Shown in pieces: positions 53,147 through 61,857 of a stretch of DNA of 64,000 nt (position 1 is its first letter; each line of letters opens with the position of its first letter). The notes under the pieces were generated by a model. The model was not told where the DNA came from and searched no databases. It saw only the letters and a program-made list of their open reading frames with translations. The position numbers and the translations under genes are program-made. Origin of the DNA: a bacterium (GTDB lineage: Bacteria; Pseudomonadota; Alphaproteobacteria; Rhodobacterales; Rhodobacteraceae); contig WGOE01000003.1 in NCBI GenBank assembly GCA_016124195.1, forward strand, positions 62,001 through 126,000. Direction: 5' to 3'.

Positions 53147-54654
53147 GCGCCCTGGCGCTGTCCGGCCTGATCATGACGCTGGTGCTGGGAACGGCACTGG
53201 CGCTTTTCGCGCAGGCCAAGGGCCTGTCGCTGCGCCCGGCCGACTGGTCGGCGATCCGCTTCACGGTCCTCCAAGCCCTTCTGTCGACGGGATTTTCCTG
53301 CCTGCTGGCGATCCCCGTCGCCCGCGCCCTGATCCGCCGGCGCTTTCCCGGGCGGGCCGCGCTGATCGTGCTGATGGGCGCGCCGTTCCTCTTGCCGGTG
53401 ATCGTGGCCGTCCTTGGCCTCTTGAGCCTCTACGGCCGCAACGGTGTTTTGAACCTGGCCCTACAGGCGGTAGGGCTTCCGGCCGTCTCTGTCTATGGGT
53501 TGAAGGGCGTCGTGCTGGCCCATGTCTTTTTCAACCTGCCGCTGGCCACAAGGATGCTGTTGAATGGCTGGCAGGCCATCCCGGCCGAGAGGTTCCGGCT
53601 GGCCCAGACCCTCGGCCTGCCCTCGCCGTTCCGCCATGTCGAATGGCCCATGCTGCGGGCCGTGCTGCCGGGGGCGGCGCTGGCGATCTTTCTGGTTTGC
53701 CTGACCTCCTTCGTCGTGGCGCTGACCCTGGGCGGCGGGCCAAGGGCCACGACGCTGGAACTCGCCATCTATCAAGCACTTAGGTTTGATTTCGATCCGG
53801 GCCGGGCGGCCTTGCTGGCCGCCGTCCAGTTCGCGCTCTGCATTCTGGCGGTGGCGCTGGCCGCCCGGGTCACCCTGCCGATGGGCCTCGGTGCCGGGCA
53901 GGACCGTGCCCTGGCGGTGCCAGCGCCGAGGGGTTGGCGCAGACTGGCCGATGCGCTGGTGATCGGGCTGGCCGCGTTGTTTCTGATGCTGCCTCTGGCC
54001 TTCATCCTGATTGATGGCCTGCCGGGGCTGGCGCGGCTGGGACCAACCGTCTGGCAAGCCGCACTGCGGTCGGTCTGGATGGCGGCGATCTCTGCCAGCC
54101 TCGCCGTTTCTGCGGCCCTGATGCTGACGCTCGCCGCGGCCACGGGCGCGCGCCGCCTGATCGAGGTGGCCGCGATGCTGCCCATGGCCACCTCCGGTCT
54201 GGTGCTGGGCACCGGGCTTTTCCTTTTGCTGCGGGGGTTTGCGCGGCCCGAGGCCCTGGCGCTGCCGGTTACCATCGGCGTCAACGCCCTGATGGCGCTG
54301 CCCTTCCTGTTTCGGCTTCTTCTGCCAGAGGTCCGCATCCTGCAGGCGGATTACGACCGTCTGGCGCAGGCGGTCGGGCTGAAAGGTTGGGCGCGGCTGC
54401 GCTGGCTGACCCTGCCACGCCTCGCCCGGCCGCTGGGTCTGGGAGCCGGCCTCGCGGCGGCACTGGCCATGGGCGATCTGGGGGTGATCGCCCTTTTCGC
54501 CGGCGACGGACAGGCCACGCTGCCCTTGATGGTGCAACGGCTGGCCGGTGCCTACCGGATGGAAGAGGCCTCTGCCGCCGCCCTGCTGCTGGTCGGGCTG
54601 AGTTTTGCCCTGTTCGCCCTTTGCGACCTGGGAGGCCGCCGTGCTGCACCTTGA
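53122..54654 (+). CDS. thiP: Thiamine ABC transporter permease
   Basis: The 510-residue fused permease has two BPD-transporter halves and about twelve helices, with EAA loops near 160 (AERFRLAQTLGLPSPFRHVE) and near 415 (DYDRLAQAVGLKGWARLRW). Such double-length permeases are typical of ThiP. The start overlaps thiB and the end overlaps the thiQ GTG start, so all three are coupled. Confidence 0.93.
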   Translation: MADRPVQVSALALSGLIMTLVLGTALALFAQAKGLSLRPADWSAIRFTVLQALLSTGFSCLLAIPVARALIRRRFPGRAALIVLMGAPFLLPVIVAVLGLLSLYGRNGVLNLALQAVGLPAVSVYGLKGVVLAHVFFNLPLATRMLLNGWQAIPAERFRLAQTLGLPSPFRHVEWPMLRAVLPGAALAIFLVCLTSFVVALTLGGGPRATTLELAIYQALRFDFDPGRAALLAAVQFALCILAVALAARVTLPMGLGAGQDRALAVPAPRGWRRLADALVIGLAALFLMLPLAFILIDGLPGLARLGPTVWQAALRSVWMAAISASLAVSAALMLTLAAATGARRLIEVAAMLPMATSGLVLGTGLFLLLRGFARPEALALPVTIGVNALMALPFLFRLLLPEVRILQADYDRLAQAVGLKGWARLRWLTLPRLARPLGLGAGLAAALAMGDLGVIALFAGDGQATLPLMVQRLAGAYRMEEASAAALLLVGLSFALFALCDLGGRRAAP

Positions 54655-55336
54655 CCATGTGACCCTGGAGCAGGGCAGCTTTCGCCTGACAGCGAACTGG
54701 GCCATCGAGAAGGGCACGCGGCTGGCCCTGCTCGGGGGCTCGGGTGCCGGAAAATCCAGCCTTCTGATGGCCTTGGCCGGGTTCCTGCCCCTGCAGTCGG
54801 GCCGTATCCTCTGGGCCGGGCAAGACATCAGCGGGCTGGAACCGGCAGCGCGTCCGGTCTCGATCCTGTTTCAGGACCAGAATCTGTTTCCCCATCTGAC
54901 GCTGGTGCAGAACCTTGGCCTCGCACTCAACCCGCGCCTGCGGCTGACCGATGTGGACCGCAGCCGGATCGAGGCTGTGCTGGACCGGCTTGGCCTGTCC
55001 GGTCTGGGTCCTCGCAAGCCGGCCGATCTGTCGGGTGGCCAGCAGGGTCGTGCGGCGCTGGGTCGGGTGCTGCTGCAAAGCCGGGAGGTGCTTTTGCTGG
55101 ATGAACCCTTTGCTGCCCTTGGCCCGGCACTGAAGACCGATCTGCTGGCGCTGGTGGCAGAGCTGGCCTCGGCCAGCGGCACCACCGTTGTCATGGTCAC
55201 GCATGACCCTGCCGACGCACGCCGCTTTGCCGATCAAGTCGTTCTGGTGCACGACGGCCTGACCGAGCCGCCTGCCGCCACCGCAGCGCTTTTCGCCGAC
55301 CCTCCAGAAGCGCTGCGGGCCTATCTGGGCAGCTGA
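54641..55336 (+). CDS. thiQ: Thiamine ABC transporter ATP-binding protein
   Basis: The 231-residue ATPase has Walker A LLGGSGAGKSS (about 32-42), the signature LSGGQQGRAALGR (about 129-141) and Walker B VLLLDEPFAAL. The GTG at 54641 is chosen as start because GGGAGG stands 5 bases upstream and the family begins LHLDHVTL. An upstream ATG at 54605 lacks such a site. It is the last gene of the riboswitch-controlled operon. Confidence 0.93.
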   Translation: MLHLDHVTLEQGSFRLTANWAIEKGTRLALLGGSGAGKSSLLMALAGFLPLQSGRILWAGQDISGLEPAARPVSILFQDQNLFPHLTLVQNLGLALNPRLRLTDVDRSRIEAVLDRLGLSGLGPRKPADLSGGQQGRAALGRVLLQSREVLLLDEPFAALGPALKTDLLALVAELASASGTTVVMVTHDPADARRFADQVVLVHDGLTEPPAATAALFADPPEALRAYLGS

Positions 55337-55344
55337 AAGCAAAA

Positions 55345-55369
55345 GGCCCCGCGCGATGGCGGGGCCCTT
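55345..55369. terminator. Bidirectional terminator between thiQ and petC
   Basis: GGCCCCGC (55345-55352) and GCGGGGCC (55359-55366) with AAAA on the left side and CTT on the right. It is stronger for the minus-strand bc1 operon, where the A-run becomes TTTT. Confidence 0.8.
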
Positions 55370-55386
55370 GCGATCTTGGGTCAGGC

Positions 55387-56211
55387 TCAGGCCTGATGGG
55401 ACAGTTTCTTGCCCTTGACCTTCGACCAGAGCCGCTTGTTGGTCAGGTACAACAGCACCGACAACAGGCCCAACAGCAGCACGGCCTTGAAGCCGGATTC
55501 CTTGCGGACCATCATCTTGGGCTCTGCTGCCCAGGTCAGGAAGGCCGCAACGTCCTTGGCCTCGTTCTCAAGGCTCGATTCGGTGCCGTCGGCATAGGTG
55601 ACCTGGCCAGCCGCGATCGCCGTATTGGGCATGCCCATCCAGCCGCCCGGGAAGGCCTTGTTTTCATACAGAGTCACGCCAGCCGTGTCCTTGGTCTGGC
55701 CCGTGAACCCGGTGATGATCGAGTAGATATGCTCCGGCCCGCCCATGCCTTTGAACAGCTGGTTGGTGCCCAGACCATAGGGTCCTTCAAAGCCCTTGCG
55801 CGCCTTGGCCATGACCGACAGATCCGGGGCGCCCATCGAGTTGTTCGCCGGGAAATGGTCGGCCGGGGTCAGGGTCCGCATCGATCCCGAAGCCGGGTCG
55901 AGGAATTGCGGGTTCGAGGCCTCGTCATTGATCGGGAAGGCCTTGGCATAGGCCTTGACCTGATCCTCGGGCAGTTGAGGGCCGCCCGCTTCGGCGAGGT
56001 CGCCGATGCGGACGAACTTGAGGCCATGGCAGGTCGAGCAGACTTCGGTATAGACCTGCAGGCCGCGTTGCAGCTGGTGCTGGTCAAAGCTGCCAAACGG
56101 ACCTTCGAAGCTGAAGGCGACGTCGGTCGTCTCCCCCTCGCCCGCGGCCCAGGCGGCCCCGGTCATCAAGGTCAGAGCGGAAACGGCGCTGATTGCGATT
56201 TTACGAAACAT
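55387..56211 (-). CDS. petC: Cytochrome c1 of the bc1 complex
   Basis: The 274-residue subunit passes electrons from the Rieske centre to cytochrome c. A signal peptide (ending AAWAAGE) precedes VCSTCHGLKFV, the haem site at about 58-62. The distal Met is probably in the GGWMGMPNTAI region (about 190-200). A C-terminal membrane anchor follows (GFKAVLLLGLLSVLLYLTNK, about 243-262). It is the last gene of the Rieske, cyt b, cyt c1 operon. Confidence 0.97.
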   Translation of the reverse strand: MFRKIAISAVSALTLMTGAAWAAGEGETTDVAFSFEGPFGSFDQHQLQRGLQVYTEVCSTCHGLKFVRIGDLAEAGGPQLPEDQVKAYAKAFPINDEASNPQFLDPASGSMRTLTPADHFPANNSMGAPDLSVMAKARKGFEGPYGLGTNQLFKGMGGPEHIYSIITGFTGQTKDTAGVTLYENKAFPGGWMGMPNTAIAAGQVTYADGTESSLENEAKDVAAFLTWAAEPKMMVRKESGFKAVLLLGLLSVLLYLTNKRLWSKVKGKKLSHQA

Positions 56212-56230
56212 CTCAGTCAGTTCCTTTCAC

Positions 56231-57544
56231 TCACTCAGCCGGGCTGGCGTAGTGGGACTTGAAGTCTTCTTCGATCGAGGCCGGCGGCAGCAGCGGCTTT
56301 TCAAGCACGCCCAGCAGCGGCAGGATCACGAGGAAATAGGCGAACCAGTAGGTTGCCGCGATCAGGCCGACCCAGCCGGTGAAGGACGAGGGAACCTGGC
56401 TGCCGCACCACATCAGAACGACGAAGTCGATGACCAGAACGGCAAACCAGGCCTTGAACATCGGGCGATAGCGGCCCGACCGCACGGCCGAAGTGTCCAG
56501 CCAGGGCGCCAACGCCATGCACAGGATCGCCCCGCCCATCGCCAGCACGCCGAACAGCTTGCTGTCCACGATGCCGAAGGTCAGGAAATGCACCAGTTGC
56601 ACTGCCCAGACCGTGTTGTCGAAGCTGCGCAGGATCGCGTAGAACGGCAGCAGATACCATTCCGGCACGATATGCGCAGGCGTCGCCAGCGGGTTGGCCT
56701 GGATGTAGTTGTCCGGGTCGCCCAGATAGTTCGGCATAAAGCCCACGACCGCGAAGAACAGCATCAGGATCACCGACAGCGCGAAGAGGTCCTTGATGAC
56801 GTAATAGGGCCAGAACGGCACGGTGTCGGCCTCGACCTCGGCCTTGGACCCGCGGCGCACTTCAACACCCGTGGGGTTGTTGTTGCCCGTGGTGTGGAAG
56901 GCCCAGATATGCACCGCAACCAGCGCCGCGATCACGAAGGGCAGCAGGTAGTGCAGGCTGAAGAAGCGGTTCAGCGTCGCGTTGCTGACTGCAAAGCCGC
57001 CCAACAGCCACTCTTGCAGCGACACGCCCACGCCCGGGATGGCGCCGAACAGGCCGGTGATCACCGTGGCACCCCAGAACGACATCTGACCCCAGGGCAG
57101 CACATAACCCATGAAGGCGGTCGCGATCATCAGGAAGTAGATGATCATGCCGATCACCCAGGTCACTTCGCGCGGGGCCTTGTAGCTGCCGTAATAGAGG
57201 CCACGGAAGATATGGCAATAGACCGCGAAGAAGAACAGCGAGGCGCCGTTGGCATGCAGATAACGCAGCATCACGCCGCCGTTCACGTCGCGCATGATAT
57301 GCTCGACCGAACCGAAGGCCAGATCGACGTTCGGCGTGTAATGCATGGCCAGGACGATCCCGGTCACGATTTGCAGCGCCAGACAGAAGGTCAGCACGAT
57401 GCCCCAGATCCACATCCAGTTGAGGTTCTTGGGCGTCGGCAGCATCAAGGTGTCATAGACCAGGCTGACGATGGGCAGGCGGCTGTGGAGCCAGGTCTGG
57501 AAACCGGGCTTGGGCTCGTAGTGGTCATGCGGGATTCCGGCCAT
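56231..57544 (-). CDS. petB: Cytochrome b of the bc1 complex
   Basis: The 437-residue integral membrane protein binds two haems b and forms the Qo and Qi quinone sites. Visible are [18 protein letters not shown], the haem His in [20 protein letters not shown], the Qo loop [20 protein letters not shown], and [14 protein letters not shown] (the PEWY motif). The start is at [19 protein letters not shown], 11 bases after the Rieske gene. Confidence 0.98.
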   Translation of the reverse strand: MAGIPHDHYEPKPGFQTWLHSRLPIVSLVYDTLMLPTPKNLNWMWIWGIVLTFCLALQIVTGIVLAMHYTPNVDLAFGSVEHIMRDVNGGVMLRYLHANGASLFFFAVYCHIFRGLYYGSYKAPREVTWVIGMIIYFLMIATAFMGYVLPWGQMSFWGATVITGLFGAIPGVGVSLQEWLLGGFAVSNATLNRFFSLHYLLPFVIAALVAVHIWAFHTTGNNNPTGVEVRRGSKAEVEADTVPFWPYYVIKDLFALSVILMLFFAVVGFMPNYLGDPDNYIQANPLATPAHIVPEWYLLPFYAILRSFDNTVWAVQLVHFLTFGIVDSKLFGVLAMGGAILCMALAPWLDTSAVRSGRYRPMFKAWFAVLVIDFVVLMWCGSQVPSSFTGWVGLIAATYWFAYFLVILPLLGVLEKPLLPPASIEEDFKSHYASPAE

Positions 57545-57555
57545 CTTTGCTTTCC

Positions 57556-58119
57556 TTACCCGAGCTTGATCGTTGTGTCGTTGGTGAAGGCCGCGACCGG
57601 CACTTGCAGGTTGCGCGGCGCCGGCCCTTTGCGGATGCGCCCGGCCGTGTCGTATTGCGAGCCGTGGCAGGGGCAGAACCAGCCGCCGAACTCGCCCGCG
57701 CCGTTGCCCAGAGGCACGCAGCCCAGGTGGGTGCACACACCCATCATCACCAGCCACTTGCCGTCCTTGTCGAGCGCGCGGTTGGCGTCGGTCGCCTCTG
57801 AGCCGGGGGGCAGGTTGTCGTTCTCGGCATTGGTGTCCACGAGGTCGGACATCTTGACCGCTTCGCCGGCCTTGATTTCATCGGCGGTGCGGTGACGTAC
57901 GAAAACCGGCTTGCCGCGCCACAGCACGGTCAGCTGCGTGCCCTCTGCCACACCGCTGATGTCCACGTCGATCGAGGCCAGCGCCCGCACGTCGGCGGAA
58001 GGGTTCATCTGGTTGACCAGCGGCCAGACCGCGGCGCCGGTGGCCACGACGCCGGCTCCGGCGGTCGCGTAATACAGGAAATCCCTACGGGTTCCTGAAG
58101 TCTCTTCAGCATGGGACAC
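57556..58119 (-). CDS. petA: Rieske iron-sulfur protein of the bc1 complex
   Basis: The 187-residue protein has a twin-arginine N-terminus ([20 protein letters not shown]) that stays as membrane anchor. The 2Fe-2S domain has CTHLGC (about 128-133) and CPCHGSQYD (about 148-156). It is the first gene of the operon. The upstream 215 bases (58120-58334) hold no gene, and I saw no clear promoter pair there. Confidence 0.97.
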   Translation of the reverse strand: MSHAEETSGTRRDFLYYATAGAGVVATGAAVWPLVNQMNPSADVRALASIDVDISGVAEGTQLTVLWRGKPVFVRHRTADEIKAGEAVKMSDLVDTNAENDNLPPGSEATDANRALDKDGKWLVMMGVCTHLGCVPLGNGAGEFGGWFCPCHGSQYDTAGRIRKGPAPRNLQVPVAAFTNDTTIKLG

Positions 58120-58334
58120 GAATGCTACTCCCTTCCGATGGCCGCCGTTGAGGCGTTGCCTATAATTCGAAATGGGCCACGTTTCTGACGCAGCCTCGCC
58201 GGGCGGGTTTTAGACAAGGATTGCGGTGAGGTCCAGCGGACAAAGGCGCGCATCCCTTCATAAAACCGGAATTCCTTGGCCCTATGGCCCGGAAGCCGAA
58301 AGTATCCTCATATTCTCGCAACCTCCTCGGGGGT

Positions 58335-58940
58335 TCATGCCGGCGCGGTGGCCTTCATTGCGGGCCTTTGGGCAAAGCGCGCCTCCCATTCGGCCAGCCG
58401 GGGATGGCCGGCACGCCAGTCGCGCGCCGCGTGCCGGAAGTCGAGGTAACCCAGCCCACAGCCGACCGCGATATGCCCCATGTCCAGCGGGCCGTTCAGA
58501 TGGTCGATCCAGGACGTTTCAAGCGCATCGAGCGCGCGGGCGATCTTGGCCCATTGGCCTTCCAGCCAGTCGGGAAACTGAATTTCCGGCGGGCGCAGGC
58601 GCGCCTCATAGACCATCAGAACGGCCGCATCCAACATGCCATCGGCGGTCGCCTCCAGCGTCAGGACATCCCAGAGCTTCGGCGCCGCCCCATAAAGGCC
58701 CGCCCCGGTCAGATCATCCAGATAGCGGCAGATCACCCGGCTGTCATAAATCGCCTTGCCGTCGTCGCGCTCCAGAAGGGGGATCTTGCCCAGGGGGTTG
58801 CGGTCGACCGGCATGGTTCCCGGGGCGACGGGAGTGCCCGAAACCTCCACGACATCGACCTTGTCCTTCAGGCCGATCTCACGCAACAGCACGGCGACCT
58901 TTCGGCCGAATGGCGTGGTCGGAGAGTTATAGAACCGCAT
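58335..58940 (-). CDS. Glutathione S-transferase family protein
   Basis: The 201-residue protein starts MRFYNSPTTPFGRKVAVLLR, a GST opening with Ser/Thr near the thiol site. It continues NPLGKIPLLERDDGKAIYDS (about 49-68), and the C-terminal half is helical. AAGGT lies upstream of ATG 58940. The frame further upstream is not conserved. Substrate unknown. Confidence 0.86.
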   Translation of the reverse strand: MRFYNSPTTPFGRKVAVLLREIGLKDKVDVVEVSGTPVAPGTMPVDRNPLGKIPLLERDDGKAIYDSRVICRYLDDLTGAGLYGAAPKLWDVLTLEATADGMLDAAVLMVYEARLRPPEIQFPDWLEGQWAKIARALDALETSWIDHLNGPLDMGHIAVGCGLGYLDFRHAARDWRAGHPRLAEWEARFAQRPAMKATAPA

Positions 58941-59005
58941 CGTCGCTACCTTTGTCCGTTTCGTGCAGAAACCTAGATCGACAGGGGGGCCCTGTCCACA
59001 CGCGA

Positions 59006-59620
59006 TCACAAGTCCGAGAGATCGCGCATGGCCCGGGCGATCTCGGTCGCGGCGCCGCCTTGCGCCTCGAAGGCCGAGATCACGCCGTTGCGCGCCTCGG
59101 CGGTCTTGTTCTGGTTCAGCTTCCAGGTGCCCTCGACGGCGGTGATCTTCAGCCGGACGGGAAGAATCATCCGCATCATCCGTTCCATCACGCCTTCGGT
59201 CATCTTGGAAGATTTCCAGACCGGCTTGGGCGCCAGCCGTGCCTCGAACTCATCGGACAGCGCGTTGACATGCGGCTCCAGCGCGTCGGGGGGCATGGTC
59301 ACAAGCTCGCCGCGCAGATGCACGGCGATGTAGTTCCAGGTCGGCACCTGATCGGTCACGCCATACCAGTCGGGCGAGACATAGGCGTCGGGCCCCACAA
59401 CGGCCAGCACGGCCCGCGCCGGCAGACCGGCCGCAAAGATCGCGTTCGACCGGGCCAGATGCAGATCGGCATGGCTGCCATCGGCCGACAGCAGAAAGGG
59501 CACATGCGCCATCACGGGACCATCCGCCCCATTGACGCTGAGCACGCCAAAACCGCGGGCTCGGGCAAACTCCAGATTCCGTTCAGCGGGGATCTTGCGG
59601 AAGGTCGGGTTGGGATGCAT
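59006..59620 (-). CDS. FMN-binding PaiB-like protein
   Basis: The 204-residue flavin-fold protein begins MHPNPTFRKIPAERNLEFAR. It contains PVMAHVPFLL, the conserved YVSPDWYGVTDQVPTWNYIA (about 88-107) and VEGTWKLNQNKTAEAR near the end. These match the family named FMN-binding negative transcriptional regulators after Bacillus PaiB. Many members probably act as flavin-dependent enzymes or haem-handling proteins instead. AGAGG precedes the start. Confidence 0.85.
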   Translation of the reverse strand: MHPNPTFRKIPAERNLEFARARGFGVLSVNGADGPVMAHVPFLLSADGSHADLHLARSNAIFAAGLPARAVLAVVGPDAYVSPDWYGVTDQVPTWNYIAVHLRGELVTMPPDALEPHVNALSDEFEARLAPKPVWKSSKMTEGVMERMMRMILPVRLKITAVEGTWKLNQNKTAEARNGVISAFEAQGGAATEIARAMRDLSDL

Positions 59621-59698
59621 GGCAAACCTCTGGTATCGCATGAAAAAGCCGCCGAAGGTTTCCCTTGGCGGCCCATCAACCGTGCTGACAGCGGACAC

Positions 59699-59824
59699 TC
59701 AACCCTGACGGGCCTTGTAGCGCTTTTGCGTCTTGTTGATCACATAGACGCGGCCTTTGCGGCGCACGACCTGGCAATCGCGATGACGCGTCTTCAGCGA
59801 GCGGAGCGAGTTTGCAACCTTCAT
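59699..59824 (-). CDS. rpmJ: 50S ribosomal protein L36
   Basis: This is a 41-residue bL36: [20 protein letters not shown], then a basic stretch and a KRYKARQG end. It is the longer form with a single Cys that lacks the zinc site, as typical for alphaproteobacteria. AGAGGAG stands before the ATG at 59824. It lies downstream of tRNA-Val on the same strand. Confidence 0.95.
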   Translation of the reverse strand: MKVANSLRSLKTRHRDCQVVRRKGRVYVINKTQKRYKARQG

Positions 59825-59865
59825 GGCTGTCTCCTCTGGTTCGCGGCGCGTCCTCGCGCCATTTG

Positions 59866-59891
59866 AAAACAATGCCAGCCCGAAGGCTGGC
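59866..59891 (-). terminator. Terminator of tRNA-Val
   Basis: On the minus strand GCCAGCC-TTCG-GGCTGGC (complement 59874-59891), a UUCG tetraloop hairpin, is followed by ATTGTTTT. Confidence 0.85.
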
Positions 59892-59897
59892 GGTGAA

Positions 59898-59972
59898 TGG
59901 TGGGCGGTACTGGGATCGAACCAGTGGCCACTACGATGTCAACGTAGTGCTCTACCGCTGAGCTAACCGCCC
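59898..59972 (-). tRNA. tRNA-Val (anticodon GAC)
   Basis: The minus strand gives a full cloverleaf. Acceptor GGGCGGT pairs with ACCGCCC, the D arm contains AGCTCAGCGGTAGAGC, and the anticodon loop TTGACAT carries GAC. The T arm contains GGTTCGATCCC, and CCA is encoded. Confidence 0.97.
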
Positions 59973-60048
59973 CCCTTGCCGTCACATCCTGCCCTTTTGT
60001 AGAAGTTACGGCTGAAAAAGCCGTGGGCAGAAGCGCGTCGGTGCCGGG

Positions 60049-60077
60049 TCTATAAAGAGAGTCGCGGACCTGTTCAA
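60049..60077 (-). promoter_or_regulatory. Promoter upstream of tRNA-Val
   Basis: On the minus strand TTGAAC (complement 60072-60077), 17-bp spacer, TATAGA (complement 60049-60054). The predicted start is about 70 bases before the tRNA, leaving a leader with a hairpin at 60007-60023 (ACGGCT...AGCCGT). Confidence 0.65.
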
Positions 60078-60129
60078 GGGCTTTCTCCGCACCAGATTTT
60101 CCCGTTATACCTAAGCGGTGGAGGACTGT

Positions 60130-61002
60130 ATGGCCGACTTTTCCGAGGGCGAATCGTTTCGGCTGACTCGCCCGGCGCGACAGCAGACCAGCGTGATCTT
60201 TTCTTCCCCTCATTCCGGGCGGGAATATCCGGCCGATTTCCGGGCCGCCAGTCCGCTGAGCGCCACGATCCTGCGGTCGTCCGAAGATGCCTATGTCGAC
60301 AAGCTGGTGTCGCGCGCGCCGATGTTCGGGGCGCCCCTGCTCTGTGCCAGGGCGCCGCGCGCCTATATCGACCTGAACCGCGGCTGTGACGAACTTGACC
60401 CCGCCGTGGTCGAGGATGTGGCGCGCGGCGGGCACAATCCGCGCATCTCGTCGGGTCTGGGGGTGATCCCCCGGGTGGTCTCAGGAGGGCGGGCGATCTA
60501 TTCGGGCAAGATCCCGCGGACCGAGGCCGAAACCCGGATCAAACGGCATTGGCGGCCCTGGCACGCCACCTTGCGCCAGTTGATGGACAGCACCCACGAA
60601 GACTTCGGCGAGGCGATCCTGATCGACTGCCACTCGATGCCGCATGAGGCGATCGAAACCCACATCCGGCCGGGCCAACCCCTGCCAGAGGTGGTTCTGG
60701 GCGACCGTTTCGGCGCCGCGGCCTCGCGCGATGTGGTCGAACAGATCGAGGCGGTGTTTCGCGAGGCGGGCTTTCGGGTGGCGCGCAACTCTCCTTTCGC
60801 GGGGGCCTATATCGCGCAGACCTATGGGCATCCGGTGTCGCGCAAGCATGTCGTTCAGGTCGAGATCGACCGTTCGCTTTACCTTGATGAGCGGCGGGTC
60901 GAACCCCTGCCCAGCTTTTCAGCCTTTTGCCTGCGGATGAACCGCGTGGTGTCAGAGATTGCCCGGATCGGGCGGCGCGCGCTGCCGATCGCCGCCGAAT
61001 AA
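60130..61002 (+). CDS. N-formylglutamate amidohydrolase family protein
   Basis: The 290-residue zinc hydrolase has SVIFSSPHSGREYPADF (about 21-37) and ILIDCHSMPHE (about 164-174), the metal-binding segments of the HutG/N-formylglutamate deformylase family. No histidine-utilisation genes are adjacent, so the physiological amide is uncertain. GGAGG is 6 bases before ATG 60130, which is better than the GTG at 60118. Confidence 0.88.
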   Translation: MADFSEGESFRLTRPARQQTSVIFSSPHSGREYPADFRAASPLSATILRSSEDAYVDKLVSRAPMFGAPLLCARAPRAYIDLNRGCDELDPAVVEDVARGGHNPRISSGLGVIPRVVSGGRAIYSGKIPRTEAETRIKRHWRPWHATLRQLMDSTHEDFGEAILIDCHSMPHEAIETHIRPGQPLPEVVLGDRFGAAASRDVVEQIEAVFREAGFRVARNSPFAGAYIAQTYGHPVSRKHVVQVEIDRSLYLDERRVEPLPSFSAFCLRMNRVVSEIARIGRRALPIAAE

Positions 61003-61017
61003 GGAATGGAGACCGCA

Positions 61018-61854
61018 ATGCGTCTTTTTGCTGCGATTGGACTGAGCGCGACGCTGGCGCTTCCGGCCTTGGCCGAAGAACGCTGGGAGACGCTTCCCAT
61101 GCCGCCCGCGATGCCCACTCCGGTCGCGGCGGGCACGGCCTCGGTCAACGGAATCGAAATGTATTATGCCACCTATGGCGCGGGCGATCCGGTCCTGCTG
61201 ATCCATGGCGGGCTTGGCAATGCCGACATCTGGGCCAATCAGGTGATCGACCTGATGAAGGATCATCTGGTGATCGTGGCCGACAGCCGCGGGCACGGCC
61301 GGTCAACCCGGACGGCAGAGCCCTTCGGTTACGATCTGATGGCCTCGGACTATCTGGCCTTGCTGGATTATCTGAAAGTGGATCAGGTCGATCTGGTCGG
61401 CTGGTCCGATGGCGGGATCATCGGGCTTGATATCGCGATGCACCAGCCCCAGCGGCTGAAGCACCTTTTCGCGCAGGCCGCCAACATCACGACCGATGGA
61501 GTCAATCCCGATGTGATGAAGGACAAGGTCTTCGCCGAATATATCGACTGGATGGGCAAGGATTATGCCCGCCTCTCGCCGACGCCCGATCAGTACGACG
61601 CCTTCGTCACGCAGATATCGGCGATGTGGGCCAGCCAGCCCAATTGGACCGACGACGAGGTGGCCGCCATCAAGGTGCCCACCGTCATCGCCGCCGGAGA
61701 CCACGATCAGGCCATCCTGCGCGCCCATACCGAAAAGATCGCTCGGCTGATTCCCGGGGCCAAGCTGGTGATCCTCAAAGACACCAGCCATTTTGCGATG
61801 CTGCAGGCGCCAGAGGACTACACCGAAGCCGTGCGTGAGCTGATCGACGAGTGA
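61018..61854 (+). CDS. Secreted alpha/beta hydrolase
   Basis: The 278-residue protein has a signal peptide (RLFAAIGLSATLALPALAEE). The fold shows the oxyanion strand VLLIHGGLGNADIW (about 59-72), nucleophile Ser in LVGWSDGGIIG (about 123-133), acid Asp in VIAAGDHDQ and His in KDTSHFAMLQAPE (about 255). It is thus a complete triad in a periplasmic enzyme. The substrate is unknown. Confidence 0.87.
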   Translation: MRLFAAIGLSATLALPALAEERWETLPMPPAMPTPVAAGTASVNGIEMYYATYGAGDPVLLIHGGLGNADIWANQVIDLMKDHLVIVADSRGHGRSTRTAEPFGYDLMASDYLALLDYLKVDQVDLVGWSDGGIIGLDIAMHQPQRLKHLFAQAANITTDGVNPDVMKDKVFAEYIDWMGKDYARLSPTPDQYDAFVTQISAMWASQPNWTDDEVAAIKVPTVIAAGDHDQAILRAHTEKIARLIPGAKLVILKDTSHFAMLQAPEDYTEAVRELIDE

Positions 61855-61857
61855 GGC

